Shown here one piece after another: positions 51,440 through 64,000 of a DNA stretch of 64,000 bases (position 1 is its first letter; every line of letters begins with the position of its first letter). This stretch comes from Rhizomucor pusillus (lineage: Eukaryota > Mucoromycota > Mucoromycetes > Mucorales > Lichtheimiaceae). The stretch spans positions 1 through 64,000 of the forward strand of contig FWWN02000665.1 in the NCBI GenBank assembly GCA_900175165.2. The letters run 5' to 3'. The position numbers were made by a program, and so were the translations under genes. The notes below the pieces were generated by a model. The model worked only from the letters and a program-made list of their open reading frames with translations, was not told the DNA's origin and made no database searches.

Positions 51440-53851
51440 CTATCGCCGCACAGTCTTTGCTCTCTCTACCAGTCGACGCGCTTCCATAGCCTTGTGTATA
51501 ATCGTGCCCCTTACGGTGCTTCGTTTGAGCTTTGTTGTTTGCGCAGCAGGTAATTTTTTACGCCGCTCTTCGCGCCGTGTCTTGAAAATTGCGCGACGCC
51601 GATCAAGATCTTGCTGGTTTGTCCGAGTGAGTGAGCCGTACTTGTTGTACGTTGCCTGAATTTGAAACGATCAATAAATTTGCTTATTTGTTTCGATTCA
51701 TGCAGCTTACATCCATCAGCGCGTGGCAGTCGATCATGCGTTTCGGCATATTCTTATTATCATTTGTATTACGTTTTAAGCATCGCATTGTGGACCCGAT
51801 AAAGGGAATGTATAAACGTACCTGGACCACTTGGAATATTTCCAGCGAATCATTTACTGCTAAAATTTCATGTTCATTCATCTTGAATATCGCTAATGCA
51901 ACCCGAAATATGGTATGCTGTCCCTCGCTGTAGAAATGATAATTAAAAAAACGGATTTAGAGTGGGCGGTAGAACGCGTCTGTGTGTAAATTTACTTACT
52001 AGAATAGACAATCCCACACTCTCAAGACAGACTAGAGCAAATAATCTTTAGAGATTACTGTGCAACGTACTTTCTTTGCTGATGTGATGCTTACCTCGGT
52101 TGGGAGGATATTGATAAATAATGTGAGGAACCAATGACTAGTAACAAGAGACGTTGTCGGCAGTCCATTGGCTTCAGCCTGCTCACACTCCCAAAAGCTT
52201 CGACCGCCACCGAGGCGATTCCATATCTGTGGACATCGCTCAGATAGAAGCATCATGAGCACCGTTTGGTCAATGTTGGCTCCTTCCATAGTCACGTCGT
52301 AGACACTGGGAGGCAAGATATCATGTATCGCTGTTACAAACGTCCAAAACGCTTCCTCTTCGTTCATAAACAGTAACAAGAAACCGGCAATGTAGTTTAG
52401 AGATTGGCAATACCCGATGTTTGGCGAATACACAGAGAATGCCGACAGAATCCTACGCAAAGCTTGTATGGCCGGCACATCATCGTAGCTGTGGCTGTTA
52501 GAAGTTCTCGGTGCTGTGGACTTGAATCTTATATTATCGGGAAATGTTCGATGCAGGTCTAGGACTCGATCTGTTACTTCATGCATTACCATGCATTGAT
52601 GCAACTGCACTCTCACCTCTTTCAATAACATCCAGAAATTCATTTTGTAATCCCAACTGCTCTGCTTTCTGCACATACTCCTGATATACGCCACGATTTG
52701 CCTCAAATTTCGCCTGAGCTCCACTGTAGTAGAACCATGCCTAATGCAAAGTGAATAACATTCCTCGTATGTGATTTTACAACAAACCCACTTGTCCACG
52801 TATTTCAGAGGGTATTCCTTTTCGGATATATCGCTTGACTAGGTATGCGGTGATGATGATCAATCTGCAGTGGCAGTCATGCGATGTACACACGGGAACT
52901 CACGTTTACTGCTCCTGGCAGGCCATTCGCCATTATTCTCAGATATCATCTGTCGCCATTTCTGCAATCGTCGGTTTGCAATAGGCTGGTATATGCGCTC
53001 AAAGCTCCTGTGCTCTTCTACTGACAACCACTGCGATCCTTTCACAAATCCATATTGATCTCTGCAAAGAGCACTGTCAGAATTCTTATCCATCTAATCC
53101 AAATAAACAAGCAATGCGCACCTCTCAGCTGTTGTATCGTCTCTCGGTTGAGGTGGAGGATACGTCGAATTTGAGCCGTCGTCGTAAAGCAACGGTGCAG
53201 AGTTGTTCTTATGCTGTGTACGTCGACCAAATATACTTTTCGATCTTTTGGCGCCAAACGTCGTGGCGGATTTTCGGGAGATGTGGAGTTTGTCCCGAAA
53301 GGTCTCTGCCATAGATCGACGCTGCATTGCTTGCTGGTGTTCTTCGTGGTCGGGTTCTGCTAGTTAAGGAAGATGGACACATGAAAAAAAAAGGTCAGGG
53401 TAAGAAATAAAGAGATAAGAAATTTATGCTTAAATTGCATACCAGACATGGATACATTAACACCAGAATCCTTGATGCTAGCTCCCTCCCTCTCATCTTC
53501 CGAGCCAGAATCGATTGACGACGCTGCACCTCCTCCACTCACAGAATCGTTTACTGTCAGTAGGCCCCCAGACGAGGTGCACTCGACCGGCGCAGAGGAT
53601 ACCATCTCCGTGGGCGAGCTGACGAGTGTTCTCGACTCGAAGCTGGGACGTCTCCGGTTGCTTGCACCGATAAAAGTGCCTGGTGGTTGGGTAAAGTGAG
53701 ACTCGGATCGTTGTCGTCGCAAGATGGATTGTGTAAAGGAAGTCGATCGCAGACGAAGTCCTCGGAGTGGCACGTGCGCACTACTTTCGTCACGAAGGTG
53801 TCGCTCTGCTTTGGGAGTGCGGGTGGTAGATGACCTGTGCAAAGTTGTCAT
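51440..53851 (-). CDS. TBC-domain Rab GTPase-activating protein
   Basis: About 650 aa in roughly nine exons from ATG 53851. The first exon is Ser/Arg-rich and probably disordered (MTTLHRSSTTRTPKAERHL). A basic linker and a helical region follow (SQWLSVEEHRSFERIYQ), then the TBC domain: VKRYIRKGIPSEIR, AWFYYSGAQAKFE, the catalytic Arg finger block DLHRTFPDNIRF, and the Gln finger in IGYCQSLNYIAGFLL. The domain ends SVLRVWDCLFYEGQHTIFRV. After it comes a short basic tail (RRREERRKK-type, ending AMEARRLVERAKTVRR). Both dual-finger residues are present, so it should be an active GAP for an unidentified Rab. It resembles TBC1D2/Gyp-type proteins. Its stop faces the catalase stop, 211 nt away. Confidence 0.9.
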
Positions 53852-56007
53852 GTCTGGTGTGAAGGTTTGCAGAATACAACTGGCGGTAGGTTGTGATAAT
53901 TATGGTACGTTGAGTGGATAGAGCGTGGGATGGGGGGTATTGCGGTTTCAGGATATGTTGTTGCTATAAATTGCGCCAAACCAGGGCCAGCCCGTGTTTA
54001 GCACAACAACAAAGAGGAGAAAGGAGACGCCTGCTCGGAAGAGAAGAGGGATGAAAGGGACCGCGCTTGGGCCCTTTCGAGCCTTGCAGTTCGGGGTTTT
54101 CAGTGCTGCAGGAACGTGGTCTTTCCAATGGAGTACAAGGCTTGTACAAGGGAAGCATTGGGCCAAGTGTCTTTGGCAGCATACCAAGCTAAAGAAACAA
54201 AGACTTTGCATAACATTGTGAATGAATGAAAACGGACCAGCTAGTTGCTTCGTTACTGCTGTTTTATACCATATGGGACCTACCCGCAGCGATCGAGGAA
54301 TTTAAGTGAGTATGCAACATTTATTCTATTCAAGAAACATTGTACGTAATTTGTCTTCCGCGGATATTCCATATCTAAGCTGGAAGCATTGGCAGACTTA
54401 AGCTCACATCATTCCTGATATATCGCCTGAGATTACGGGACGTTTAATATGCTTTATATAATGATACAGCAATAAATCTGACTGAGATAGGTTGCTAGAG
54501 TTGACATCTATAACCTCGTCAAGGGATGGACCAGATAATTGTGTTCTCCCATCTTTTCTATTTTAATCGAGAAATAACGTTGGTGGCATGCTATGTAGGA
54601 TATATAACTTATTCAAGTATGACTTATCTGCGCGCCCATTGTACTATCCTTTGATAAGCTTGCTATATATGTGCGGCAAGTTGACTTTGTTCGTTAAAAG
54701 CGAAATCCTAGCTGAAATCATCGTAAAAATATAGGGAGACGCTTAACTTTAAGTCGCATGATTCATGTAATATGGGCTTAAAAAGCTATTCCTGTATTGA
54801 GAAGGTATTTTCGGGACACGCTGGACAACGATGTATTGGCTAATAACAAAAGAGTAGAATAAATTATCCTAGGTAAGCAACGATAGATATCTCAAGTGTT
54901 TACCAGCCGTGGCCGATAATCTCTGAGATTTATGTCTGCTCGTCGTCTTCCACGAGAAATACTTATATACTTAGGACAAGTCTCTGGATCTTTTCGTTGC
55001 ACGATTCGCGGTCAAGGACTTCCATATATCTAATGAAGGACTTGACATTGAAATCGGTATACGATTATTACGAATATGTATTATGCCACATTAGCAATGG
55101 TACCATTCAAATGGAAGCCTACATGCTCCAGCTATTCCTTGAACCATGGTAAGATCAATCTGCGCAGTGGGATAACATGCAGTCTGGTAAGCTTCGCTTC
55201 TCCAGTAGCCAGGTAACGGTAATGCAAATGCCCATCAGACGCCAAGAAACCGAGGAATAGCGAGACCACAGGATGCAGACGAGTATCTGGATTTATGTGT
55301 TGGGAACAAAGTCTCCAATAAGTCTTCATCCCAACCTGTGATACAGGGTGGTAACAAACTTGTTTCTTCGCTCATTTCCCGGACCCAGTCATGCTCCACA
55401 GGAGTATAATACGTTACAAGACCTACAGACGGCAAGGTACCTTATAGTATACGCGGTATGAACCCGTACGCATGTAAAAAAAAGGTGTACACTTCCACTC
55501 ATTTAGCGGCTTAAGGAAACACGGTTATTCCCCTTCGAACTAACGTCTGAGAGATGTACAACGCACAAAATAAAGCTACAAAAATTATTGAAACAATTAT
55601 GACAGTGTAGTTAAAATTACTACGGTGCGCAGTAACTGTATGTGATCGTAAATTAGCATACTACTGTCATTTCAAAATGATATAATATCGTAGAGAAAAG
55701 ACCAACAAATTGATTATCAACAGTTCCATAGATGTGAAATGCGCACCGAGAACCATAGCACATAGAAGCTGCCTGCTTTATGCATGTGTTTCCAAAATCC
55801 AAAAAAAACTGTATACAAGAGAGGCAGCCCATTTTCATAGATTTTCTATTACATGCACAACAAGCAGCATATAATAGCTGCTTTAGCGCCCAAAATTTAT
55901 TGGAGCAACCCCGGCAGAAACCAGCCAGATCTCGCGCTAAAAGCAAGTGGCTTACACTCAAAAGCTTGCTCGCGCAGAAGCCGACCCAGCGAGAACCAGC
56001 TTTGTAA
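53852..56007. other. Gene-poor stretch with possible relic coding pieces
   Basis: About 2.1 kb, AT-rich in the middle. A plus-strand piece near 54932-55140 begins MSARRLPREILIYLGQV, reminiscent of an F-box start, but is interrupted by stops. A minus-strand piece (55440-55132) is open only if a frame change near 55300 is allowed. Neither is convincing as a gene. The right end is the TOM40 promoter, the left end that of the RabGAP. Confidence 0.4.
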
Positions 56008-57222
56008 ATGGCGACGACAGCACCACAGAGTTTCGCAACCCCCGGCCTCTACTCGCCACTCTCCTCCTTCTCTCTCAAGGACCAGAAGCCAACTGGTTCG
56101 CCCTACAACCCGCTCTACTGGACGCGATGGTTCGCCTACCACAAGAACCGTCTTGGTTTGCCCAACCCGGGTAAATTCGAGCGACTACATGGCGAAGTCA
56201 AGGGTAATCAAATTTGCGCGATGGTGCAACGCGTCTGGACATGCTGTTAACTCGAGTTCGACAATAGACACCTTTGTCAACAACTACATGTTCGATGGTG
56301 CTCAGGCTAGCATTATTAAGGAATTATCACCCAACTTCCACGTCCAACACCAGTTCAGTCTCGGATCCCAAGTAATGCCTCCAATGTACAACTTCATGTC
56401 TGGATACATGACGGAAAGAGTACGTTTACACTGCCACGGAAGAAAAAAAGGAGGGATGGAAAGCAGCAAGAATTTAGAGTTAATTGTATTTGCACATTGT
56501 TAGACTATGCTGCAAGGAACTTTTGACAGCGACTATAATTTGAACGCTGTGGTGAGACACATGTGGTCCATGAAATCCTTGACGAAGGTCGTTGCCCAGG
56601 TATGTAAAAAGATATCCATAGTAAGATACACAGTGATTGCTTACAAGCTACATTGGATTCTTAGCTTACAAACATGCCTGGTCACTCAATGTTGCAATTG
56701 GAGCACGACTACACTGGTTCCGACTACAGCGTCAACGTAAAAGCAATGAACCCTAACCCGATGGAATTCACCGGTCTGTACGTTGCTTCCTACTTACAAT
56801 CGATCACCAGCAAGTTTGCCCTTGGCTCCGAAGTAGTCTTGCAGCGCCCTACACCAGAAATGGAGGAGACAGCAATGTCGTTGGTCGGAAAGTACAGCGG
56901 CAAGGATTTCATCGCTACAGCCCAGCTTCAAGGCTTGGGTGCATTGCAAGCAAGCTACTACCAGCGTATCAACGAGAAGGTGGACTTTGGCGTAGAGCTC
57001 AACATGATGGTACAGGGTCAGCGAAGAGAGGCTGTCGCCACCGTCGGTGGCAAGTTCGACTTCAGAGCAGCAACCTTCCGTGGACAGGTCGACACCACCG
57101 GTCGCGTATCAGCATATCTAGAAGAGAGGATGGCACCCGGATTCTCGTTTATTATTACAGGCGACCTCGATCACATGAAGGGCCAGAGCAAGTTTGGCAT
57201 TGGTATCATGCTTTCCGCTTAG
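56008..57222 (+). CDS. TOM40: Mitochondrial import channel TOM40
   Basis: Four exons starting at ATG 56008 (MATTAPQSFATPGLYSPLSS) and ending at TAG 57220-57222, giving about 340 aa. Exon 1 (56008-56203) joins exon 2 (from 56268) to read EVKDTFVNNYMFDGAQASII; later exons begin at 56504 and near 56665. The protein is made of amphipathic strands of a porin-3-family beta-barrel (VHQFS-like strands, MLQLEHDYTGSDYSVNVKAM, ISKYSGKD-like segments, FRGQVDTTGRVSAYLEERM). The C-terminus carries the strand GQSKFGIGIMLSA, which fits the beta-signal recognised by the SAM complex. TOM40 forms the protein-conducting pore of the outer mitochondrial membrane. It converges with RSP5. Confidence 0.93.
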
Positions 57223-57606
57223 ATTTCTTTTCCTCCCTCTTTGAATGTTTTGACTGTAAAACGAAAAAAAGTAAAAATGGCGCTCCATTGCTAGAGCGAA
57301 TTCCACCATTGCGATTGTACAAAATACTCTCTGGATATGCATGACTGGGCATAATAGAATACGTAAATGGATCTCCACAAGTAACAGGCATGTGTTCAAT
57401 TGGGGAATAAATACTATTTTGTCCAATGTATGTGTAGGTATATGAAAAAGGTTTGCATGAAGAAAATAAAAAAAGACTACCTATGCAAGTGGGCAATGGG
57501 GAATTTCGAGAGAGAGGGTAAGAAAGAGAGAGGGAGAGAAAGATGATGGCAGGGATGATTGAGAATTAGGGTATTCGACAACGAACTAAACCAAATCTAC
57601 AGAAGG
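57223..57606. other. Intergenic between convergent TOM40 and RSP5
   Basis: 3' flanks of both genes, with an AATAAA-like stretch near 57405 and a GA-rich run at 57507-57542. No gene. Confidence 0.5.
57507..57542. repeat. GA-rich simple repeat
   Basis: Imperfect GAGAGAGAGGGTAAGAAAGA-type tract in the RSP5 3' flank. Confidence 0.85.
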
Positions 57607-60661
<3,055 letters not shown>

Positions 60662-60987
60662 AGAAGTCGAAAGAAAAAGAAAGTGTGGACGGTTTCGAAG
60701 AAAGGTTGGAAGGCCGGCTGTACGCACTGCCGAAGGACAGGAACCTCGCGGTCACACGAACCACTCGCATTTTTGGGCTGTCATGCTCCCACAATGCAAT
60801 CATCTTGCAGACAGTATGTATATATTCAAAGCCCCACGTTTCGACATTTTTGTCAAAATCTTCCCTCCGTATTTTGCATTTCTCTTTGAACCGCGAGCTG
60901 TTCCATTGTAATGCCTAGCGCAATATCCATGTAAACCGTATACATCGATACAGAACGTTTCAGCATAAACGTCGTTTATTCTGCAAT
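60662..60987. other. Intergenic between RSP5 start and proteasome beta-5 stop
   Basis: Contains the RSP5 promoter side and the 3' flank of the proteasome gene. An open plus-strand frame (60576-60911) overlaps RSP5 antisense and is not supported. No gene. Confidence 0.5.
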
Positions 60988-62101
60988 TTATGCTCTTCGT
61001 GATCGGGCTTTCTCATCTTGATATTCATAATGCAGGTTGCCAACATCGTGGTTTCCGTGGTACGTCCATCCTTCCTCGGTAACATGGTAGACTATACATT
61101 CTGCAGTTAATCACATGATCTTCTTTTGCAAATTCTTCGTACATACGGTTTACGGAGCCACCGGACATGGCATCACGGTGTGTAGCGTGATAAATTGAAC
61201 GTCTTCCGAGTTCCAAAGCGTCAGACACAGACAAATCATAATCGTAGCCGCTGTCTAGTACACCGTATGCAAAGGTAGAACCTGATCCGACTGAGAAGAT
61301 ATCGCCCTTGAGTCGTTGACCATCAGAGTCAACGTAGAACAAGTTTGGACCCTACAGCATGATGAGTGTCGATTCAATACAAAAGTCACTTTTGCCAAAT
61401 TCTTACAGTTTTATCCCATCCAGTGACCATGGTGCCCTAACATCAAATATTAGTTGCTGCAAATTTCAGGATAGTAATCATAACCATACCATGGACAAGC
61501 CCATGCCTTTGTATGAATAAACCATATTTGCTAGTAACTTTGAGGCTGCTGCGACAGAGATTCTTTCTTTGTTTCGCAGTTCATATAATCGGCATCGACG
61601 ACCCAACTCGCGTTCCCAGTATTGACAGTCTGCAGCGCCACCGGCTAAAGTACCGAGCAAATAGGGATTGATCTCAATAACCTTCTTTACAGTTTGCGAT
61701 GCTATTCCAAACAGTTCAGTATCGACTTCAATGATAGGGAATACAGTTAACCGTTACCAATATAGTTGCCCATTGTCGCTCGAGAATCGACAGCTACGAC
61801 GACACCGCCCTGGAATTTGAAAGCGAGTGTAGTCGTACCGTGCTGGATCTTGATTTTATATTCAGGAGAGTCCTCGTCGGTTACGCTTCGAAGGAAATCC
61901 ACGGGCTGGCAAGTTTTACAGTTAGGTACCCAAGGCAGAGGATACGGCTACAACGCTGCTTACATTGTGCACGTTAGGGATATCGAACGATGGAAAAGCG
62001 AGCTCTTGAGCGGCATCGTACTTTCCGCACAGATTCAGAACATCGTTTTCTCCTGGTAGCCGAAGCGGTGATGGTGCGAATCTTTCTACGAATTTGTTCA
62101 T
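60988..62101 (-). CDS. PRE2: 20S proteasome subunit beta-5 (chymotrypsin-like)
   Basis: About 280 aa in several exons, from ATG 62101 ([20 protein letters not shown]) to TAA 60988-60990. A propeptide of about 70 residues ends in the processing site [11 protein letters not shown], so Thr-1 is generated autocatalytically. Asp-17 lies in [15 protein letters not shown] and Lys-33 in [14 protein letters not shown], completing the catalytic set. The strand [20 protein letters not shown] and the segment [20 protein letters not shown] are characteristic of beta-5. It provides the chymotrypsin-like activity of the proteasome, the endpoint for substrates of the three ubiquitin-ligase genes in the window. 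It is divergent from metaxin; I saw no PACE element (GGTGGCAAA) upstream. Confidence 0.95.
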
Positions 62102-62782
62102 TTGGGGGAGAAGAAGAAGGGCGGCGGTAATGGCAACGACGCGTAAGCTGGCAATTTCACGTCCAGCCCTTCAATTTCTGCAGATTCGCCAGCCAACCTG
62201 TGATTTGCGCTCGCTGCGTTTTATCAGCACAGGCACATTGTAGCAGATATATCTTTAAGAGACAAAAGAACTTGATATTTCTGGAGAGTTGCTGAGTGAT
62301 ACTACGGAATACGATATCAAGTACATAATCAAAATTTGGATTACATCTGTTTTCTCAACGAGCCTCTAAGCTAATTGCTGTTACTGCCTTTGAATCTCCT
62401 GATATACTTGCACAAACTATGGCTATACTTCAAATTTACCATGCAACGAAACGTGAAAAACGCAGCTCTTACAACAGAGAGACCTTCGCTTTTGTTATGA
62501 ACTTGAGAGCTACGCGTTGATGTGACCAGCTGTACTTTCCAGCAGCTCTACACTAGATATAAGTGCTAAGATAACAAGAATAGTTGCTGCATCTATAAAT
62601 AATACCTCAACGATGGATCATTTATATTTCTCCTCGCATTTGCTTTTGAATGTATCAGATTGTTTATAGTAGTTGAGTGTGAGCGTTGGACGCATTTTGG
62701 TCATTGCTTTCACGATCCGCGTTGCAGGAAGAAATTCGAGCGGCTGGCTTCCTTTCGCGTAGGACAAAGAAACGGCAACAAA
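62102..62782. other. Divergent promoter region, PRE2 / metaxin
   Basis: 681 nt between two outward-facing starts. It is AT-rich in the middle with a purine-rich patch next to the PRE2 start. No coding frame with support. Confidence 0.5.
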
Positions 62783-63902
62783 ATGACATCAACAATACCA
62801 GATCGCACGCAGTGGCCACCGCTACCGACAGTAGAGCTACCGTCCTTTCTCGAGTTCCTTAAACTGAAAAACTTTCCGCTCAAAGTATTCCCACCCGTCT
62901 ACGAATGTCCCAAATTGGAGAAAGACACGCTTTACCTTTACGGGCCTGGCTGGAAGAATTCCTGGGCTAGCTTCGATGTCGAGTCGTTGCAGATCCAAGT
63001 ATGCTTGCTTTACTCTTGACAACAGACGGCTCCGTACATGTATCCTTAATACTGTGGTTTTTCGACAGATGTATCTAAAGTTTTGCGGCGTGGACTTTGA
63101 TGTTTGCAACAGCAACGAACCAGATGGTGCTCCATCCGGCAAGTTGCCGTACTTGGCAACTGTAACTGGAGCAGTGTATGACCAGTATCAAATCCATGAC
63201 TGGCTCAAAAGTCAGGTATGAGAAGCACGGGATCAAGTAGTTGACAACTTGTGTGCTTATTCTTACTTTCATCTGCATTAGAGTAAAGAGCGTGTGTTAC
63301 TATCCGATGCCAACCAAGAACAAGCAAAAGCTTTCATCGCTCTTGCGCGAACAAAGTTGCATGCAGCCTGGGTAAGCGCGTATAAAGCTGCTTGGACAAG
63401 GATGGTGTATACTAATTTGTACCAAGCTGTTCTCCATGTGGTTGGAGCCATTCAACTATTCTGAAATCACTGCAAAAGCATACTATGGTCACAACCCCTT
63501 ACCAATCGATTGGGTTCTTGCCTCACGGAAGAAAGAAAATGTAGTGCAGGAGCTGTTGAGAGATCGAGATGTCTTGGTTCGCGAGGAAATATACAGAGAT
63601 GCTGCCGAGGCTCTTGAAGCATTATCTGTGAAACTCGGTGATGACACATACTTTTACAAAGCAGAGTAAGTCATGGCTTGGACATTCTTTGTGCAAGATC
63701 TCACATGGCTGTTAGGCAACCAACATGGATCGATGCTGTAATATTCTCGTATCTTCATTGCATCTTATCTACACCGCAATATGCCGGCAGCACGCTCGGG
63801 GATGAAGAGAAGAAGCAAGCAGCTACGTTGAGAGGACTAGTGCGGAAAAATGAAAATCTAGTACGATATGCCAAACATATTTACGAGCAATGGCTCAAAT
63901 AG
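62783..63902 (+). CDS. Metaxin-like mitochondrial outer membrane (SAM) protein
   Basis: Six exons from ATG 62783 (MTSTIPDRTQWPPLPTVELP) to TAG 63900-63902, about 280 aa. The N-terminal part is a thioredoxin/GST-N-like Tom37 domain (LEKDTLYLYGPGWKNSWAS, IQMYLKFCGVDFDVCNSNEP, GKLPYLATVTGAVYD). The C-terminal part is a GST-C-like metaxin domain (WLEPFNYSEITAKAYYGHNP, EIYRDAAEALEALSVKLGDD, QPTWIDAVIFSYLHCILSTP). Order and spacing match metaxin-1, and no obvious C-terminal anchor is present. Metaxins and fungal Sam35/Sam37 act in the sorting and assembly machinery that inserts beta-barrels such as TOM40, whose gene is 5.6 kb away. Which of the Sam35/Sam37/metaxin types it is remains open. Confidence 0.85.
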
Positions 63903-64000
63903 AATCTGTATTGAAAATTAAGCACGAGGCATGTTCTAAACTTAAAAAGATGGCTGGTCTGTAATATTCACAGACAAAGATGTGTTCACTTGTAAGCAAC

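Overview
This is nuclear DNA from a filamentous, probably early-diverging fungus. The genes are typically eukaryotic and broken by many short introns (most 55-90 nt, GT-AG). The set includes clathrin heavy chain, class V myosin, a diaphanous-type formin, cullin, a NEDD4/Rsp5-type ligase and TOM40, together with the fungus-typical DASH subunit DAM1. High intron density and a C-terminally extended DAM1 argue against budding yeast. A Mucoromycota-like fungus is my best guess, but that is inference.

Layout, 5'->3'. 0.1-8.4 kb (+): protein-histidine methyltransferase HPM1/METTL18, clathrin heavy chain and an unrecognised 218-aa single-exon protein. 8.5-9.6 kb (-): DAM1, whose seven-exon model I could close exactly in frame. 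9.6-12.6 kb: gene-poor, with one small unrecognised gene. 12.6-13.2 kb (+): DUF1764 protein, tail to tail with the large N-recognin UBR1 (-, 13.35-19.9 kb). 20.1-26.0 kb (-): a segmental duplication of a peroxisomal dienoyl-CoA isomerase (ECH1). The outer copy is intact (nine exons, 277 aa, C-terminal SKL), the inner copy is a clear pseudogene, and UTP15 lies between them. 27.4-32.8 kb (+): formin. 33.1-35.5 kb (-): a GPI-type Ser/Ala-rich surface protein and a secreted subtilase. 36.1-45.6 kb (-): cullin-1 and myosin V. 45.9-47.3 kb (-): mitochondrial rhodanese and a HYPK-like protein. 48.6-51.2 kb (+): secreted large-subunit catalase. 51.4-53.9 kb (-): TBC-domain RabGAP. 53.9-56.0 kb: gene-poor. 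56.0-57.2 kb (+): TOM40. 57.6-60.7 kb (-): RSP5. 61.0-62.1 kb (-): proteasome beta-5. 62.8-63.9 kb (+): metaxin.

The genes are housekeeping rather than a co-regulated cluster, but themes recur. Four belong to the ubiquitin-proteasome system (UBR1, CUL1, RSP5, PRE2). Three serve mitochondrial surface or import functions (TOM40, metaxin, rhodanese), and three serve polarised transport (formin, myosin V, RabGAP). I found no CRISPR array, rRNA, convincing tRNA or intact transposon, and nothing that looks like an undescribed multi-gene system. The most informative signals are the decayed ECH1 duplicate with a short-repeat-mediated deletion, two in-frame splice acceptors inside the RSP5 C2 domain, the C-terminal winged-helix-like extension of DAM1, and a GC-AG intron in the catalase.
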